From: Lentilactobacillus hilgardii DSM 20176 = ATCC 8290
GTDB lineage: Bacteria; Bacillota; Bacilli; Lactobacillales; Lactobacillaceae
Assembly (NCBI RefSeq): GCF_000159315.1
Contig: NZ_GG669993.1
Location: forward strand, 16,242 to 80,241
Direction: 5' to 3'
Length of the DNA stretch: 64,000 nt
Made by a program: the position numbers and the translations under genes. Positions 1 to 8,131 of the stretch are shown piece by piece. Each line of letters opens with the position of its first letter. Position 1 is the first letter of the stretch. The notes under the pieces are model-generated. The model saw nothing but the letters and a program-made list of their open reading frames with translations. It had not been told where the DNA came from and did not search any database.

Positions 1-54
1 CCAATTACGAAATTAGAAAAGCTTGAAGATTTTATTAAGGATATAAAATCGTAA
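1..54 (+). CDS. C-terminal end of a protein (partial, left edge)
   Basis: An open frame enters from the left edge and ends at TAA 52-54, encoding the tail PITKLEKLEDFIKDIKS. Seventeen residues are too few to assign a family. The tail is charged and helix-prone. No clear terminator follows before the next gene, so read-through into the L,D-transpeptidase gene is possible. Confidence 0.4.
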   Translation, partial: PITKLEKLEDFIKDIKS

Positions 55-129
55 AGCTTATAAGTAGATTGTACGTTCTAATCCTCGTAAAATGAAGTAA
101 AATATCTGCCAAGGGGGCTGGCTAGATCC

Positions 130-1524
130 ATGTCACGAAAAGAAAAGTTCAGCCAACAAAAGAAAATAAAACGCAATCGCAAGCTAAGACGGTTTTCAGC
201 GGTTATTGTTTTGCTGTTGGCTGGTGGATTCATTGGGTCGCACGTTTATTTTCAGAATCATTTTAAATGGACAAAAATTAATGATGTTAACGTGTCGGGT
301 TTGACTGTTGCACAAGCAACAAAAAAATTGAATAAATCAAGAATCGATGAAAGTGGCAATTATTTAGTCGTAAAGGATTCACGTATTAAATTGAATTCAG
401 ACGACGTTAAGCAATTATTCAAGCACCGTAGTTCTATGAGTATGTTGACTTCAAAGCAGATGAGTGCGCAAGCTGAAGTCTCTAATAAGGCGTATCATTA
501 TCGAATAAAGACACTGTTACCTAAATTTGAAAATCGAGTTGATCAAATGAATATGACCAGAAAACCAACGATTGATTCGACTATTAACCTTTCTAATGGG
601 AAGGTGACTGTTAAAAAGGGTACTCAAGGTACTGAACTTGATAAGGCATCAATGGTTAAGGACTTTAAGAAACAAGCTAAAGATAATTTGTTGATCTCCG
701 TCAAGATGAAGAAGCAGGTTGCTGCTGCTCCTAATAGTGCGACAATCAAGAATCGACAGCAAGCACTACAAAAACGGCTTGATAACAAAGTTACCTTAAA
801 AACATATAATAAGTCGTTTACGTTTGCTGCTAAGAAATGGTTGACTAACGGTGAAGTTACTGCAAACGGCCGTTATAAATTCGACACAAGCAAGGTCACA
901 CATTGGGTTTCCAAATTTGCTAATAAAGTTGATACACTTGGAAAATCACTAACTATTTCAAAATCGGGTAAAAAAATTACAATTCCAAGTGGTGGTACCT
1001 ATGGCTGGAAAGTTAATCGGCAATCTTTATCAAATGCTATTGCAAAAAATCTAACCCAAAAGAATCCCCAAAATGTTAATTTAAAAAATTATGTTTCTGG
1101 AACCGGTTACGGTATCAACGGAGTTGGCAAGACATATGTTGCAGTGGATCTAACGAATCTGCAGGAATATATTTATAAGAATGGTCATTTGAAAGCAAAA
1201 ATTCCGGTGATGTCTGGTACTTTGACGGGTGGTAATGCAACGCCAACGGGGACTTACTTTATTATGTACAAGCAGCGCCATGCCACACTTCGTGGTAAAA
1301 ATAGTGATGGTTCCAAATATGCGTCACCAGTTGGTTATTGGGAGCCGGTGACACTTTCTGGGGTTGGGTTGCACGATTCGCCTTGGCAACCCGCATCAGT
1401 GTATGGTAATCCTAGCGCTCGAGCCCAATATCATTCTCATGGATGTTTAAATAATCCACCATCTCAGATGCCAAAAGTATGGAAGTATACGCATACGAAC
1501 GAACCTGTTGTGATTTATAAGTAA
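130..1524 (+). CDS. L,D-transpeptidase (YkuD domain) with peptidoglycan-binding region
   Basis: A membrane-anchored cell-wall enzyme of 464 residues. A basic N-terminus is followed by one membrane segment (about residues 21-40), then a long extracellular region resembling the PG_binding_4 domains found in Gram-positive YkuD proteins. The C-terminal YkuD catalytic domain (about 330-464) carries the signature SHGCLN, with His437 and the catalytic Cys439. The family makes 3-3 (L,D) peptidoglycan cross-links or attaches stem peptides, acting on the outer face of the membrane. The ATG at 130 follows an AAGGGGG ribosome site. A strong terminator lies downstream, so it is probably transcribed alone. 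Family assignment is firm; the physiological cross-link is inferred. Confidence 0.93.
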   Translation: MSRKEKFSQQKKIKRNRKLRRFSAVIVLLLAGGFIGSHVYFQNHFKWTKINDVNVSGLTVAQATKKLNKSRIDESGNYLVVKDSRIKLNSDDVKQLFKHRSSMSMLTSKQMSAQAEVSNKAYHYRIKTLLPKFENRVDQMNMTRKPTIDSTINLSNGKVTVKKGTQGTELDKASMVKDFKKQAKDNLLISVKMKKQVAAAPNSATIKNRQQALQKRLDNKVTLKTYNKSFTFAAKKWLTNGEVTANGRYKFDTSKVTHWVSKFANKVDTLGKSLTISKSGKKITIPSGGTYGWKVNRQSLSNAIAKNLTQKNPQNVNLKNYVSGTGYGINGVGKTYVAVDLTNLQEYIYKNGHLKAKIPVMSGTLTGGNATPTGTYFIMYKQRHATLRGKNSDGSKYASPVGYWEPVTLSGVGLHDSPWQPASVYGNPSARAQYHSHGCLNNPPSQMPKVWKYTHTNEPVVIYK

Positions 1525-1592
1525 CATGTGGATAAATGCTAAAAAACGATTAGCGTATTATGACGAAAATAGAAATAATTGATTGACCAAAT

Positions 1593-1645
1593 AAAGAGGC
1601 TGTTTCATAAAAGCAAAAAATGCTTTTTATGAAACAGCCTCTTTT
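1593..1645. terminator. Bidirectional rho-independent terminator
   Basis: Arms of 23-24 bases (1593-1615 and 1621-1644) pair with a single bulged base around a five-base loop. A-rich and T-rich flanks serve both the L,D-transpeptidase gene and the convergent DUF4870 gene. Confidence 0.9.
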
Positions 1646-1670
1646 AAATATAATGGTTGGCATGTTATCT

Positions 1671-1994
1671 TTAGTCAGTAATTAAAATTTTAATGCCCAA
1701 ATATAGATTATAAATGAACATGGCCACGTCCACTAAAACAACCAAGACAAGTAGAATAATAAGCATGATCCCGGTTATCTGTGAATTCTTTGTGGTTAGC
1801 CCTGTAATGCTAACAATCATTATGGTAAGGATTGTAAGAACCAAAGGGATTAGGTGAAGTAAAAAGGCATTTTTTGCGGTCTCATGCATGTCTTGATGAT
1901 CAGTTGTGACCAACCATACAATAAACGGAAAAATAAAGGGGGCGAAGATAATCGATAAATAAGATAACGCGTTAACTATTTTGTTTTGAGACAT
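1671..1994 (-). CDS. DUF4870 family small membrane protein
   Basis: A 107-residue protein with three or four membrane segments (about 10-28, 44-66, 73-95 and the C-terminus). The pattern of an APFIFPFIVWL segment followed by HETAKNAFLLHL matches DUF4870, a family of small bacterial membrane proteins without a settled function. The ATG has a good GGAGG ribosome site. It is convergent with the L,D-transpeptidase gene and shares its terminator. The next gene on the same strand, a small secreted protein, lies immediately upstream, so co-transcription is possible. Confidence 0.8.
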   Translation of the reverse strand: MSQNKIVNALSYLSIIFAPFIFPFIVWLVTTDHQDMHETAKNAFLLHLIPLVLTILTIMIVSITGLTTKNSQITGIMLIILLVLVVLVDVAMFIYNLYLGIKILITD

Positions 1995-2030
1995 GGTAAT
2001 TTCCTCCGAGAATAATCAGTCGTCTAGTTT

Positions 2031-2504
2031 TTATTTGGCATATGATTTGTAAATTGGCGCTCTAAACAAGTCGACATAGCCGCCAGAACCGTGATAATCT
2101 CTTAAAACTTTAACTTTTTGTTTATTAATAGTTCGGTAAGTTGTTTTCCATCCACCGTCACTTTGATAGGCTTTATCAGCTAAGGCATTAAACGTATATT
2201 TTTCAGAATTGACAATTTTTGCAACCGCTAACTTTTTATAACCTTTCCAATTACTCCGGAATAGTCCGTGGGTTTTTCCTTTATATGTCTGGGTGACCGA
2301 GAACTTATTAATATGAGTGACACACATATGACCATTCACGTATGAGTACCAGTTTCCACGCAAAGTTTGTGGCGTGGTGTTATAAATTTTTTCAGTTTTA
2401 AAATAGGAAGCACTTACGGAAAATGAATGTGCTAGTTCTCCAAAAGTTCCTAATGTTAATCCGATAATGGGTAATGCAATTAATTTAAAAAGAGTTTTTG
2501 TCAT
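2031..2504 (-). CDS. Small secreted protein, Lactobacillus-type, unknown function
   Basis: A 157-residue protein with a basic, hydrophobic N-terminal signal (about residues 1-32, probable cleavage near SVSA). The mature part is rich in Tyr, Lys, Thr and Trp, with the RGNWYSYVNG pattern seen in many small secreted lactobacillus proteins. There is no LPXTG or lipobox, so it is probably released or loosely wall-bound. A protein of similar build is encoded at 30121-30579. I do not recognise a function. Confidence 0.7.
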   Translation of the reverse strand: MTKTLFKLIALPIIGLTLGTFGELAHSFSVSASYFKTEKIYNTTPQTLRGNWYSYVNGHMCVTHINKFSVTQTYKGKTHGLFRSNWKGYKKLAVAKIVNSEKYTFNALADKAYQSDGGWKTTYRTINKQKVKVLRDYHGSGGYVDLFRAPIYKSYAK

Positions 2505-2630
2505 TTTAGTTAGTATATCCTTTCATATGATAAGCTCGACTTAATAGCAAAATTGATAACAATGAAACAAGTATATAAGAAATATATCGTTTTTTGAAGG
2601 CTGTTGTCAAATTGTTAACATTTGTAATGA

Positions 2631-2668
2631 AAAAAGAGTTGGCGGTTATAAAACCGGACAACTCTTTT
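2631..2668 (-). terminator. Rho-independent terminator of the MMPL gene
   Basis: The stem AAAAAGAGTTG/CAACTCTTTTT encloses a smaller GGTT/AACC stem, and a T-run follows on the minus strand. It lies 32 bases past the MMPL stop codon. Confidence 0.85.
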
Positions 2669-2700
2669 TATGAAGACGGGATGGACAAAATTGACCTTAA

Positions 2701-5655
2701 TTATGATTCTGAATGTTTACTTCGACGGGTAGGGTGATTTTTCTCGTCTTCTTCCAATTTCTTTTGGTACATCTTATCAGTCACATAGGGATAAGTCCAT
2801 TTAATCATTGCGGACATAATAATTGGTAACGCGATGACCAAGATGATTAACCCAACAATAACAGCAGTAGCAACTTGAATCAATGTTAAGACATTTGATG
2901 GAATTAAAGCTGCAAACGTACCGCCCAAAATAATGGCAGCTGAGATAACAACGGTTCCAATAATTGTAGCCGAATGCAGAATTCGGCGACGAACATCTGG
3001 AATAGCACTCGCGTCATCTCTATAGCGCATCATTAAGAAGATACTGTAATCAACACCCAACGCGATTAACATAATAAAGCTAAAGAATGGTGTGTTCCAG
3101 GTCAACATATCTCTTGCCATTAGGTAGCCGGAAATCCAACGAGTAATCTGTAAGGATCCAAAGTAAGTGACAATTAATGTGCCAATAATTGTCAGTGCTT
3201 GAACCAGTGAACGTGTCACGATCATTAGAGCTAATCCAATTCCGATTAACATAATCGCAACTGTACGTAGGAAGTCGCCATTGGCTGTTTTTTGAAGATC
3301 AGCTGTTTGTGAGCTCTGACCACCGATTGCAACAGTCGCATTTTTAAGATCGGTGTTCTTCAGCCTGGCTTTTACGTCGGAGGAGATCGTCCGAATACGT
3401 TTAGCAGACTGAGTCGTACTTGGATCAGAAGTCAGAACAATTGTCATATTAGTGATTTTACGATTCTTCGACATAAAAGTATCAAGAGATGGTGTAAATG
3501 AAGAACTTTTTACCGTATCGGCTGGCATGTAGAAGGTATTGCCAAGATAAGATTTCTGCATTTGTTTTAAATAGTTGTTAACAGTATTAGTACCATTATC
3601 AATTTGTCCAAGAGCATTATTAGCTGAAGTTAAGCCCTGTTGCAATTTTTGAGTCTGGGCTTCGAGTTGCTTCATCTTGGTATTCAACTCCTGAACGCCA
3701 CTATTGACCTGTGCACTTCCACTGGCAACACTTCTTGCTCCGGAAGTAAGTGTGGTACTCTTCTGCTGGAGCTGAGAACTGCCCTGATTCAATCGATTTA
3801 AGCCACTTGCAAAAGGTGTTGATTGTGAGCGCAATCTACCGAGGCCTGAAGTAACTGAGCTTGATCCAGCTGCTAATCGGCCGGCACTTTGGCGAACAGA
3901 TGGAATTCGGCTGGTTCGTCTTTGTAATTGACGAATGCCTGAAGTGACTTGTTGGCTTCCAGTTTGTAGTTGACCAACACCGGAGGTAAGAGAGGAAGCA
4001 CCTCGGCTAAGCTGCTGAGAACCACTGGAAAGTTGTCCAACACCAGCGGTATAGGTTGAAACACCCTGACTTAGTTGTTGGGCGCCGGCTTGCAGGCTTT
4101 TTGCACCATTGGCAAGTTTTTGAACTTGGGCAACATTTTGAGAAGCGTTCGAACTGGCGAGTTGTTTGTTAGCACTCGTTAACCCCTTTTGGACTTTCTT
4201 TAAGCCATAATTTGCCTGATTTAAGCCATTTACTAACTTTCCTAATTGGCTTTTAAGATAAAGCTGTTGAATTTTGTCACCGCTTGGTCTTGTAACTGAA
4301 GCAACTGTCTTAACGCCTGGCTCGGAATTTAAATACCCGGTCAAATCATCAAGTTCAGCCAGGTCCTTTTGATTGTCAAGAGGCTTTTTACTTTCAATAT
4401 ATAACGTTGATGGTCCAGACATACCAGCAGGATAGTGAGCTTGGATGACTTCATAACCAGCCTTTGATTGGACAGTATCAGGAAGCTCATCGGCATTGTT
4501 AAAATTGAGTTGTTGTGTTCCAAAGAACAATAATGGAATAGCCGCGATAACTAATATTCCGACCATCACAAAGGTATGAGAAAGTGTGATTTTAGATAAA
4601 AGATTCCAAAGAAAGCTTCGATCGTGGGCTGAAAGGTCTTTGCTTGGCCAGAACAGTTTTTCACCCAACGTCGACATAAAGAACATATTGAAAGTCAGAA
4701 GAACGGCCAGTAAAATGGCGACTCCGACAGCAACGGCCACGCCTGAACGATAAAATTCAAATTTAGCAAGCGCCAAGGCGGTGAATCCAATTAGGACGGA
4801 AGATCCGCTGTACAAAATGGTTCGACCGGCATGCTTGCGGGCGGTCCTTGCGGCGGACGTTGCATCCAAGCCGTTTTTTATTTCTTCCTTAAAACGATCA
4901 TAAAGCAGAATATTATAATCTGTTCCAATTCCGAAAAGAACGACGACAAGGAAGACTTGCGTAAAGTTGGAAATCGGAAAATTATATTTATCCGCCAAAT
5001 TCATGACAACATTTAGGGACATTAAGTATGAAAGACCGACCGTTAGTAATGAAATAATTGGAATAAATAAAGATCGGAAAACAATGATGAGGACAATAAA
5101 AATAAAAATTGCGGCAATTATTTCAGTTTTTTGCAATCCTTTTTCAGTAACAGTTGAAAAGTCTTCATTTAAAATATCATTGCCTGTTACATAGGTTCGT
5201 AACCCCGGTGTTTTAATCTTGGTTAGAAGTTTATCCGTTTGAGAACGTACCTTGTACTTACTGGGTAAAGTGACCATAACCATTTGAGTCGTTTTATCGT
5301 CGGAAGTTAACTGTTTCTTAGCAGCAGAGTTATCTCCGGGACTGGTAACACTATTGGTATGTAAACCGGCATCACTTTTTACAGCATTAGCTGCATCGGT
5401 AATTTGTTGTGACTGTTCAGAAGTAATCTTACCGTTCTTATTATTGAAAACCAATATAAGACTTCGAACAGATTTTCCACCAGCAGCCTTTTTTTGAATT
5501 TTGTTGGCAACTTCGCTTTCAACGTTTGATGGTAAAGAAATTGCCCCTTTATCACGAACTAATTGCGAGATATTCGGCAGGGTAAAGATAGCAATTAGAG
5601 CTAGTCCAAGCCAAATAATCAACGCCAAGACATGTTTTTCACGAAATCTTTGCAT
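2701..5655 (-). CDS. MMPL/RND-family membrane transporter
   Basis: A 984-residue transporter of the MMPL branch of the RND superfamily, which moves lipids, drugs or cell-wall precursors using the proton gradient. It has two repeats: one membrane segment, a large external loop, then five more segments, with the 12th ending near residue 960. The signatures GIGTDYNILLYDRFKEE (first half) and ALGVDYSIFLMMRYRDD (second half) contain the Asp-Tyr pairs expected for proton coupling. The second external loop contains a long Ser/Gly/Gln-rich heptad-like stretch (about 475-690), probably a coiled coil. The ATG follows a GGAGAAGGGG ribosome site. It is divergent from a TetR gene with operator-like repeats between them. 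The substrate is unknown. Confidence 0.92.
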   Translation of the reverse strand: MQRFREKHVLALIIWLGLALIAIFTLPNISQLVRDKGAISLPSNVESEVANKIQKKAAGGKSVRSLILVFNNKNGKITSEQSQQITDAANAVKSDAGLHTNSVTSPGDNSAAKKQLTSDDKTTQMVMVTLPSKYKVRSQTDKLLTKIKTPGLRTYVTGNDILNEDFSTVTEKGLQKTEIIAAIFIFIVLIIVFRSLFIPIISLLTVGLSYLMSLNVVMNLADKYNFPISNFTQVFLVVVLFGIGTDYNILLYDRFKEEIKNGLDATSAARTARKHAGRTILYSGSSVLIGFTALALAKFEFYRSGVAVAVGVAILLAVLLTFNMFFMSTLGEKLFWPSKDLSAHDRSFLWNLLSKITLSHTFVMVGILVIAAIPLLFFGTQQLNFNNADELPDTVQSKAGYEVIQAHYPAGMSGPSTLYIESKKPLDNQKDLAELDDLTGYLNSEPGVKTVASVTRPSGDKIQQLYLKSQLGKLVNGLNQANYGLKKVQKGLTSANKQLASSNASQNVAQVQKLANGAKSLQAGAQQLSQGVSTYTAGVGQLSSGSQQLSRGASSLTSGVGQLQTGSQQVTSGIRQLQRRTSRIPSVRQSAGRLAAGSSSVTSGLGRLRSQSTPFASGLNRLNQGSSQLQQKSTTLTSGARSVASGSAQVNSGVQELNTKMKQLEAQTQKLQQGLTSANNALGQIDNGTNTVNNYLKQMQKSYLGNTFYMPADTVKSSSFTPSLDTFMSKNRKITNMTIVLTSDPSTTQSAKRIRTISSDVKARLKNTDLKNATVAIGGQSSQTADLQKTANGDFLRTVAIMLIGIGLALMIVTRSLVQALTIIGTLIVTYFGSLQITRWISGYLMARDMLTWNTPFFSFIMLIALGVDYSIFLMMRYRDDASAIPDVRRRILHSATIIGTVVISAAIILGGTFAALIPSNVLTLIQVATAVIVGLIILVIALPIIMSAMIKWTYPYVTDKMYQKKLEEDEKNHPTRRSKHSES

Positions 5656-5694
5656 TATTTTTTCCCCTTCTCCTAATAATTAATTATAAGCGAC

Positions 5695-5710
5695 TGTTTA
5701 AATTTAGACA
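5695..5710. promoter_or_regulatory. Candidate TetR operator, copy 1
   Basis: The site TGTTTAAATTTAGACA is an imperfect 16-bp palindrome of form TGTYTAAATTTARACA. It lies 40 bases before the MMPL start codon and is repeated almost exactly near the TetR gene. Confidence 0.6.
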
Positions 5711-5748
5711 CTTGTATAAGCTATTTGAAAATGATAAACTCAGCATGA

Positions 5749-5778
5749 AAATGTTGCAAGTCACAATCGGCAACATTT
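5749..5778. promoter_or_regulatory. Inverted repeat in the MMPL-TetR intergenic region
   Basis: Nine-base perfect arms AAATGTTGC and GCAACATTT are separated by 12 bases. The right arm abuts the second candidate TetR operator. It could be a further regulator site or a short RNA hairpin. Confidence 0.35.
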
Positions 5779-5793
5779 GTTTAGATTTAGACA
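5778..5793. promoter_or_regulatory. Candidate TetR operator, copy 2
   Basis: The site TGTTTAGATTTAGACA differs from copy 1 by one base and lies 40 bases before the TetR start. Two near-identical operators flanking a divergent promoter region fit joint repression of the transporter and autoregulation. Confidence 0.6.
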
Positions 5794-5832
5794 AAAATCA
5801 AAAAATGCAAAAATGAATGAAGTGAGGTCATT

Positions 5833-6396
5833 ATGAAATACGATCTATCCAAAAAGCCCACAAGAGGGGCACAGCGAACACTTGATGCCTTTTTTAATAC
5901 AATGCTGTCTTTATTGTCTCAAAAGACTTTTGACAATATTAGTGTTAATGAAATATGCAACGTCAGCAATTTTCCCAGGGCAACATTTTACAATTACTTT
6001 GACGATAAATATGATTTAGTGGATTATTGTTGGCATGTTTTGGCGGCTGAGATTCAGGTTGACAAAGTCACGAAAGTACATTCTGATAAAGCTTTGATGG
6101 TTTATTTTGATCGGTTATACGATATATTCGAAAAAAATCAAAACGTACTCAATCATATTTTAAAAAATAATGATTTTTCAGGAACGCTGGTGACCAGCTT
6201 TGTGAACTATCTTAAAAATATGATGCAGCAAATTTTCTATGAATCATTAAACTATTCAAAGCCTGAAATACCAACTCAGTTGATGGCAGATCATTGTAGT
6301 GAAACGGTGCTGCTTATTTTGGAATGGATCTTTTTAAAACAAAAGTCAACGACAAAACAACAAGCACACAAATATTTAGAAACGCTATTGGATTAG
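5833..6396 (+). CDS. TetR/AcrR-family transcriptional regulator (MMPL-associated)
   Basis: A 187-residue one-domain repressor. The N-terminal helix-turn-helix (about 15-60) contains FDNISVNEICNVSNFPRATFYNYF, the classic TetR recognition segment. The C-terminal part (about 65-187) is helical and should form the ligand-binding dimer domain. It is transcribed away from the MMPL transporter gene, and two copies of a 16-bp palindrome lie between them, so it most likely represses that transporter. The start is an ATG behind GTGAGG. The ligand is unknown. Confidence 0.88.
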   Translation: MKYDLSKKPTRGAQRTLDAFFNTMLSLLSQKTFDNISVNEICNVSNFPRATFYNYFDDKYDLVDYCWHVLAAEIQVDKVTKVHSDKALMVYFDRLYDIFEKNQNVLNHILKNNDFSGTLVTSFVNYLKNMMQQIFYESLNYSKPEIPTQLMADHCSETVLLILEWIFLKQKSTTKQQAHKYLETLLD

Positions 6397-6535
6397 ACTT
6401 TCTGTCAAATGATCAAAAGATGACATTATGGCTGTTGTCGCCACCGGCTTCTTGCATACCTGTTATTATAAACGTTATGCAGAGCCATCTCAATGACTAT
6501 CATGAATCAAAACGGGGATTGGGTTTTCAATATGT

Positions 6536-6564
6536 TTGTTAACGGATACATAATGTGCTAGTAT
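6536..6564 (+). promoter_or_regulatory. Promoter of the DUF2316 gene
   Basis: A TTGTTA -35 and TAGTAT -10 are separated by 17 bases and lie about 65 bases before the gene start. Confidence 0.5.
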
Positions 6565-6628
6565 CTTACCTAACGTGAATCAACTCACGAATATTTTTGA
6601 TATATTTAATAGTTAAGGAAGTGACATG

Positions 6629-6928
6629 ATGTCCCTGACGGCAGATGAAGCTGCTGCAACAATCGTAGAGTTCCAGCAGAATTTTGAACTGGCCGGTGTT
6701 TCTCTAGACACGGCAGCCAAGGATTTACATACCAGCCCGCTGCATTTAGAGCAGGTCATGAATTTAAATGTTACCAGAATCGAAGAGCCATGGATTTTGA
6801 GAAATTATTTGGTTAAAATTATTTTAAATCATGAAAGGGAACCCGTTCCTTTTTCAAAGTTAACCGGTAATCCAAAGCGTTACAGATTTTTGAATCATCA
6901 ATATATTGAAGAAGGAAAGCTTGCGTAG
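6629..6928 (+). CDS. DUF2316 family protein
   Basis: A small cytoplasmic protein of about 99 residues. The arrangement of a helix-turn-helix-like N-terminal half (AGVSLDTAAKDLHTSPLHLEQVM), then EPWILRNYL and a C-terminal PFSKLTGNPKRYRFLN segment, fits DUF2316, which is found mainly in lactobacilli and relatives. The N-terminal half looks able to bind DNA, but that is inference. Two adjacent ATGs exist (6626 and 6629); the second is better spaced from AAGGAAG. It has its own promoter and terminator. Confidence 0.75.
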   Translation: MSLTADEAAATIVEFQQNFELAGVSLDTAAKDLHTSPLHLEQVMNLNVTRIEEPWILRNYLVKIILNHEREPVPFSKLTGNPKRYRFLNHQYIEEGKLA

Positions 6929-6980
6929 TAGAGAAGAAGCTTAAGTGAACTTCTTTAAGTTGGAAATGAGGTATCAACTT

Positions 6981-7037
6981 AAAACGAGATATTTTTGATC
7001 AGTCTTTTTGACTGAGCTGAAAATATCTCGTTTTTTT
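6981..7037 (+). terminator. Rho-independent terminator
   Basis: An AAACGAGATATTTT arm pairs with AAAATATCTCGTTT around a loop containing a smaller CAGTC/GACTG stem. Seven Ts follow. It terminates the DUF2316 gene and can also serve the convergent lipoprotein gene. Confidence 0.88.
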
Positions 7038-7055
7038 AATGCTTTCAATGATTGA

Positions 7056-7682
7056 TTATTTAACAACGGTTTGCATTTTTGATGTCAATTTATCACCTGC
7101 AAACATTAAGCTCAACGCTCGTCCATTCTTACCAGTGGCGTATGTAACATTTCTGGCGGACACATTACCGTGACCGGTTAATGATTCTGCGTCGGGGACA
7201 CCTAATGTTTTGACAACCTGGGTATATGTTTCCCCCTTTTGAACGTTATTAAGGCGATTTTTGGAAATATAACGGCGATTCTTAATGCTTGCTTCAATAT
7301 AGCCCTTACCGATCGCGTGATCATTTAGAAATTCAACGGTAAGCGCCGAAGCCTTAAAACTTGTTTTTAAATTTGTCCAAGAATATTGAATGGCGGCCTT
7401 TTTTCCGGAGTTATTAACCGTAACTCGACTTTTAGAATTTGGTTTTCCAAATGACGTTAAAATGACATTTTTTGAAGTACCAGTCTTTGGCGAGGTAACA
7501 TTACCGGTTTCAATTCTATTGTAATCTGCTCGACCGATTGCCGATCCGTTACTTGAAACTCTGAAAGATTGGGCTGTTTTTTGGCTCTGGGATTTATTAG
7601 GAGTCTTTTCACTGGAATGACCGCATGCAGCAAGTGACATAGTTGTTAAAAGAATCATTGATATTGCTATTATTTTTTTCAA
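7056..7682 (-). CDS. Predicted lipoprotein with SmpA/DUF3862-like (BLIP-like) repeat
   Basis: A 208-residue exported lipoprotein. A signal peptide ends in the lipobox LAAC, with the lipid-bearing Cys20. A Ser/Lys-rich linker leads to two repeats of an alpha-beta unit (about 60-125 and 130-208). Each contains a 'xxVxxxLGxPD/FGKPN' turn typical of BLIP-like/SmpA domains, which often bind other proteins. It should sit on the outer face of the membrane. The start is a TTG placed 8 bases after GGGGGG; no better start exists. The partner and function are unknown. Confidence 0.72.
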   Translation of the reverse strand: MKKIIAISMILLTTMSLAACGHSSEKTPNKSQSQKTAQSFRVSSNGSAIGRADYNRIETGNVTSPKTGTSKNVILTSFGKPNSKSRVTVNNSGKKAAIQYSWTNLKTSFKASALTVEFLNDHAIGKGYIEASIKNRRYISKNRLNNVQKGETYTQVVKTLGVPDAESLTGHGNVSARNVTYATGKNGRALSLMFAGDKLTSKMQTVVK

Positions 7683-8053
7683 TTAAATATCCCCCCGATT
7701 AATCTATTTTTGAAGTTGGTACCTAAAGATAAGCATACCAAAAATATTGATTATAGTTACGAAACTTCAGGAAATTTTATTAATTGGATCAGGGGATGTT
7801 TTAATTTTTGGTGGGATACATCATAAAGCTGAATTGCGACGCAAAGTTTGAAGAATAAAAGGGGCCTGGGTTGCAGAATAATCATTAATGCAATCTGTAA
7901 ATAGCAGTGCGTTAAATAAGCAACTGTTTTTTTGTTATAAAGTCTGACATATATTTAATGAATTAGGAAATACTAGACCAAAAAGCAATATTTGTTTCAT
8001 CACAATGCTATTTATTGGTATGTATAATAATCTGTTGAATTTTAAGAAAGATA
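7683..8053. other. Intergenic region before aspA
   Basis: No credible gene is seen. A weak long-loop inverted repeat (GGTTGC near 7868 and GCAACT followed by a seven-T run near 7927) could end a short transcript, but the loop of about 50 bases makes this doubtful. Confidence 0.3.
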
Positions 8054-8081
8054 TTGACAAAAAATAAAATAGGTATATATT
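8054..8081 (+). promoter_or_regulatory. Promoter of aspA
   Basis: A consensus TTGACA -35 (8054-8059) and a TATATT -10 (8076-8081) are 16 bases apart and lie about 50 bases before the start codon. Confidence 0.7.
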
Positions 8082-8131
8082 TATACTTGTAAATTGATGT
8101 TATATGATATTACATGAAATGAGGATTGATT

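Noticed and set aside
6324-6542. 72-codon frame overlapping the TetR gene end
   Set aside because: No ribosome site, overlap with a well-supported gene, and composition not like a protein.
7860-7935. Possible terminator with GGTTGC/GCAACT arms
   Set aside because: The loop is about 50 bases and the stem only six, so the T-run alone is weak evidence.
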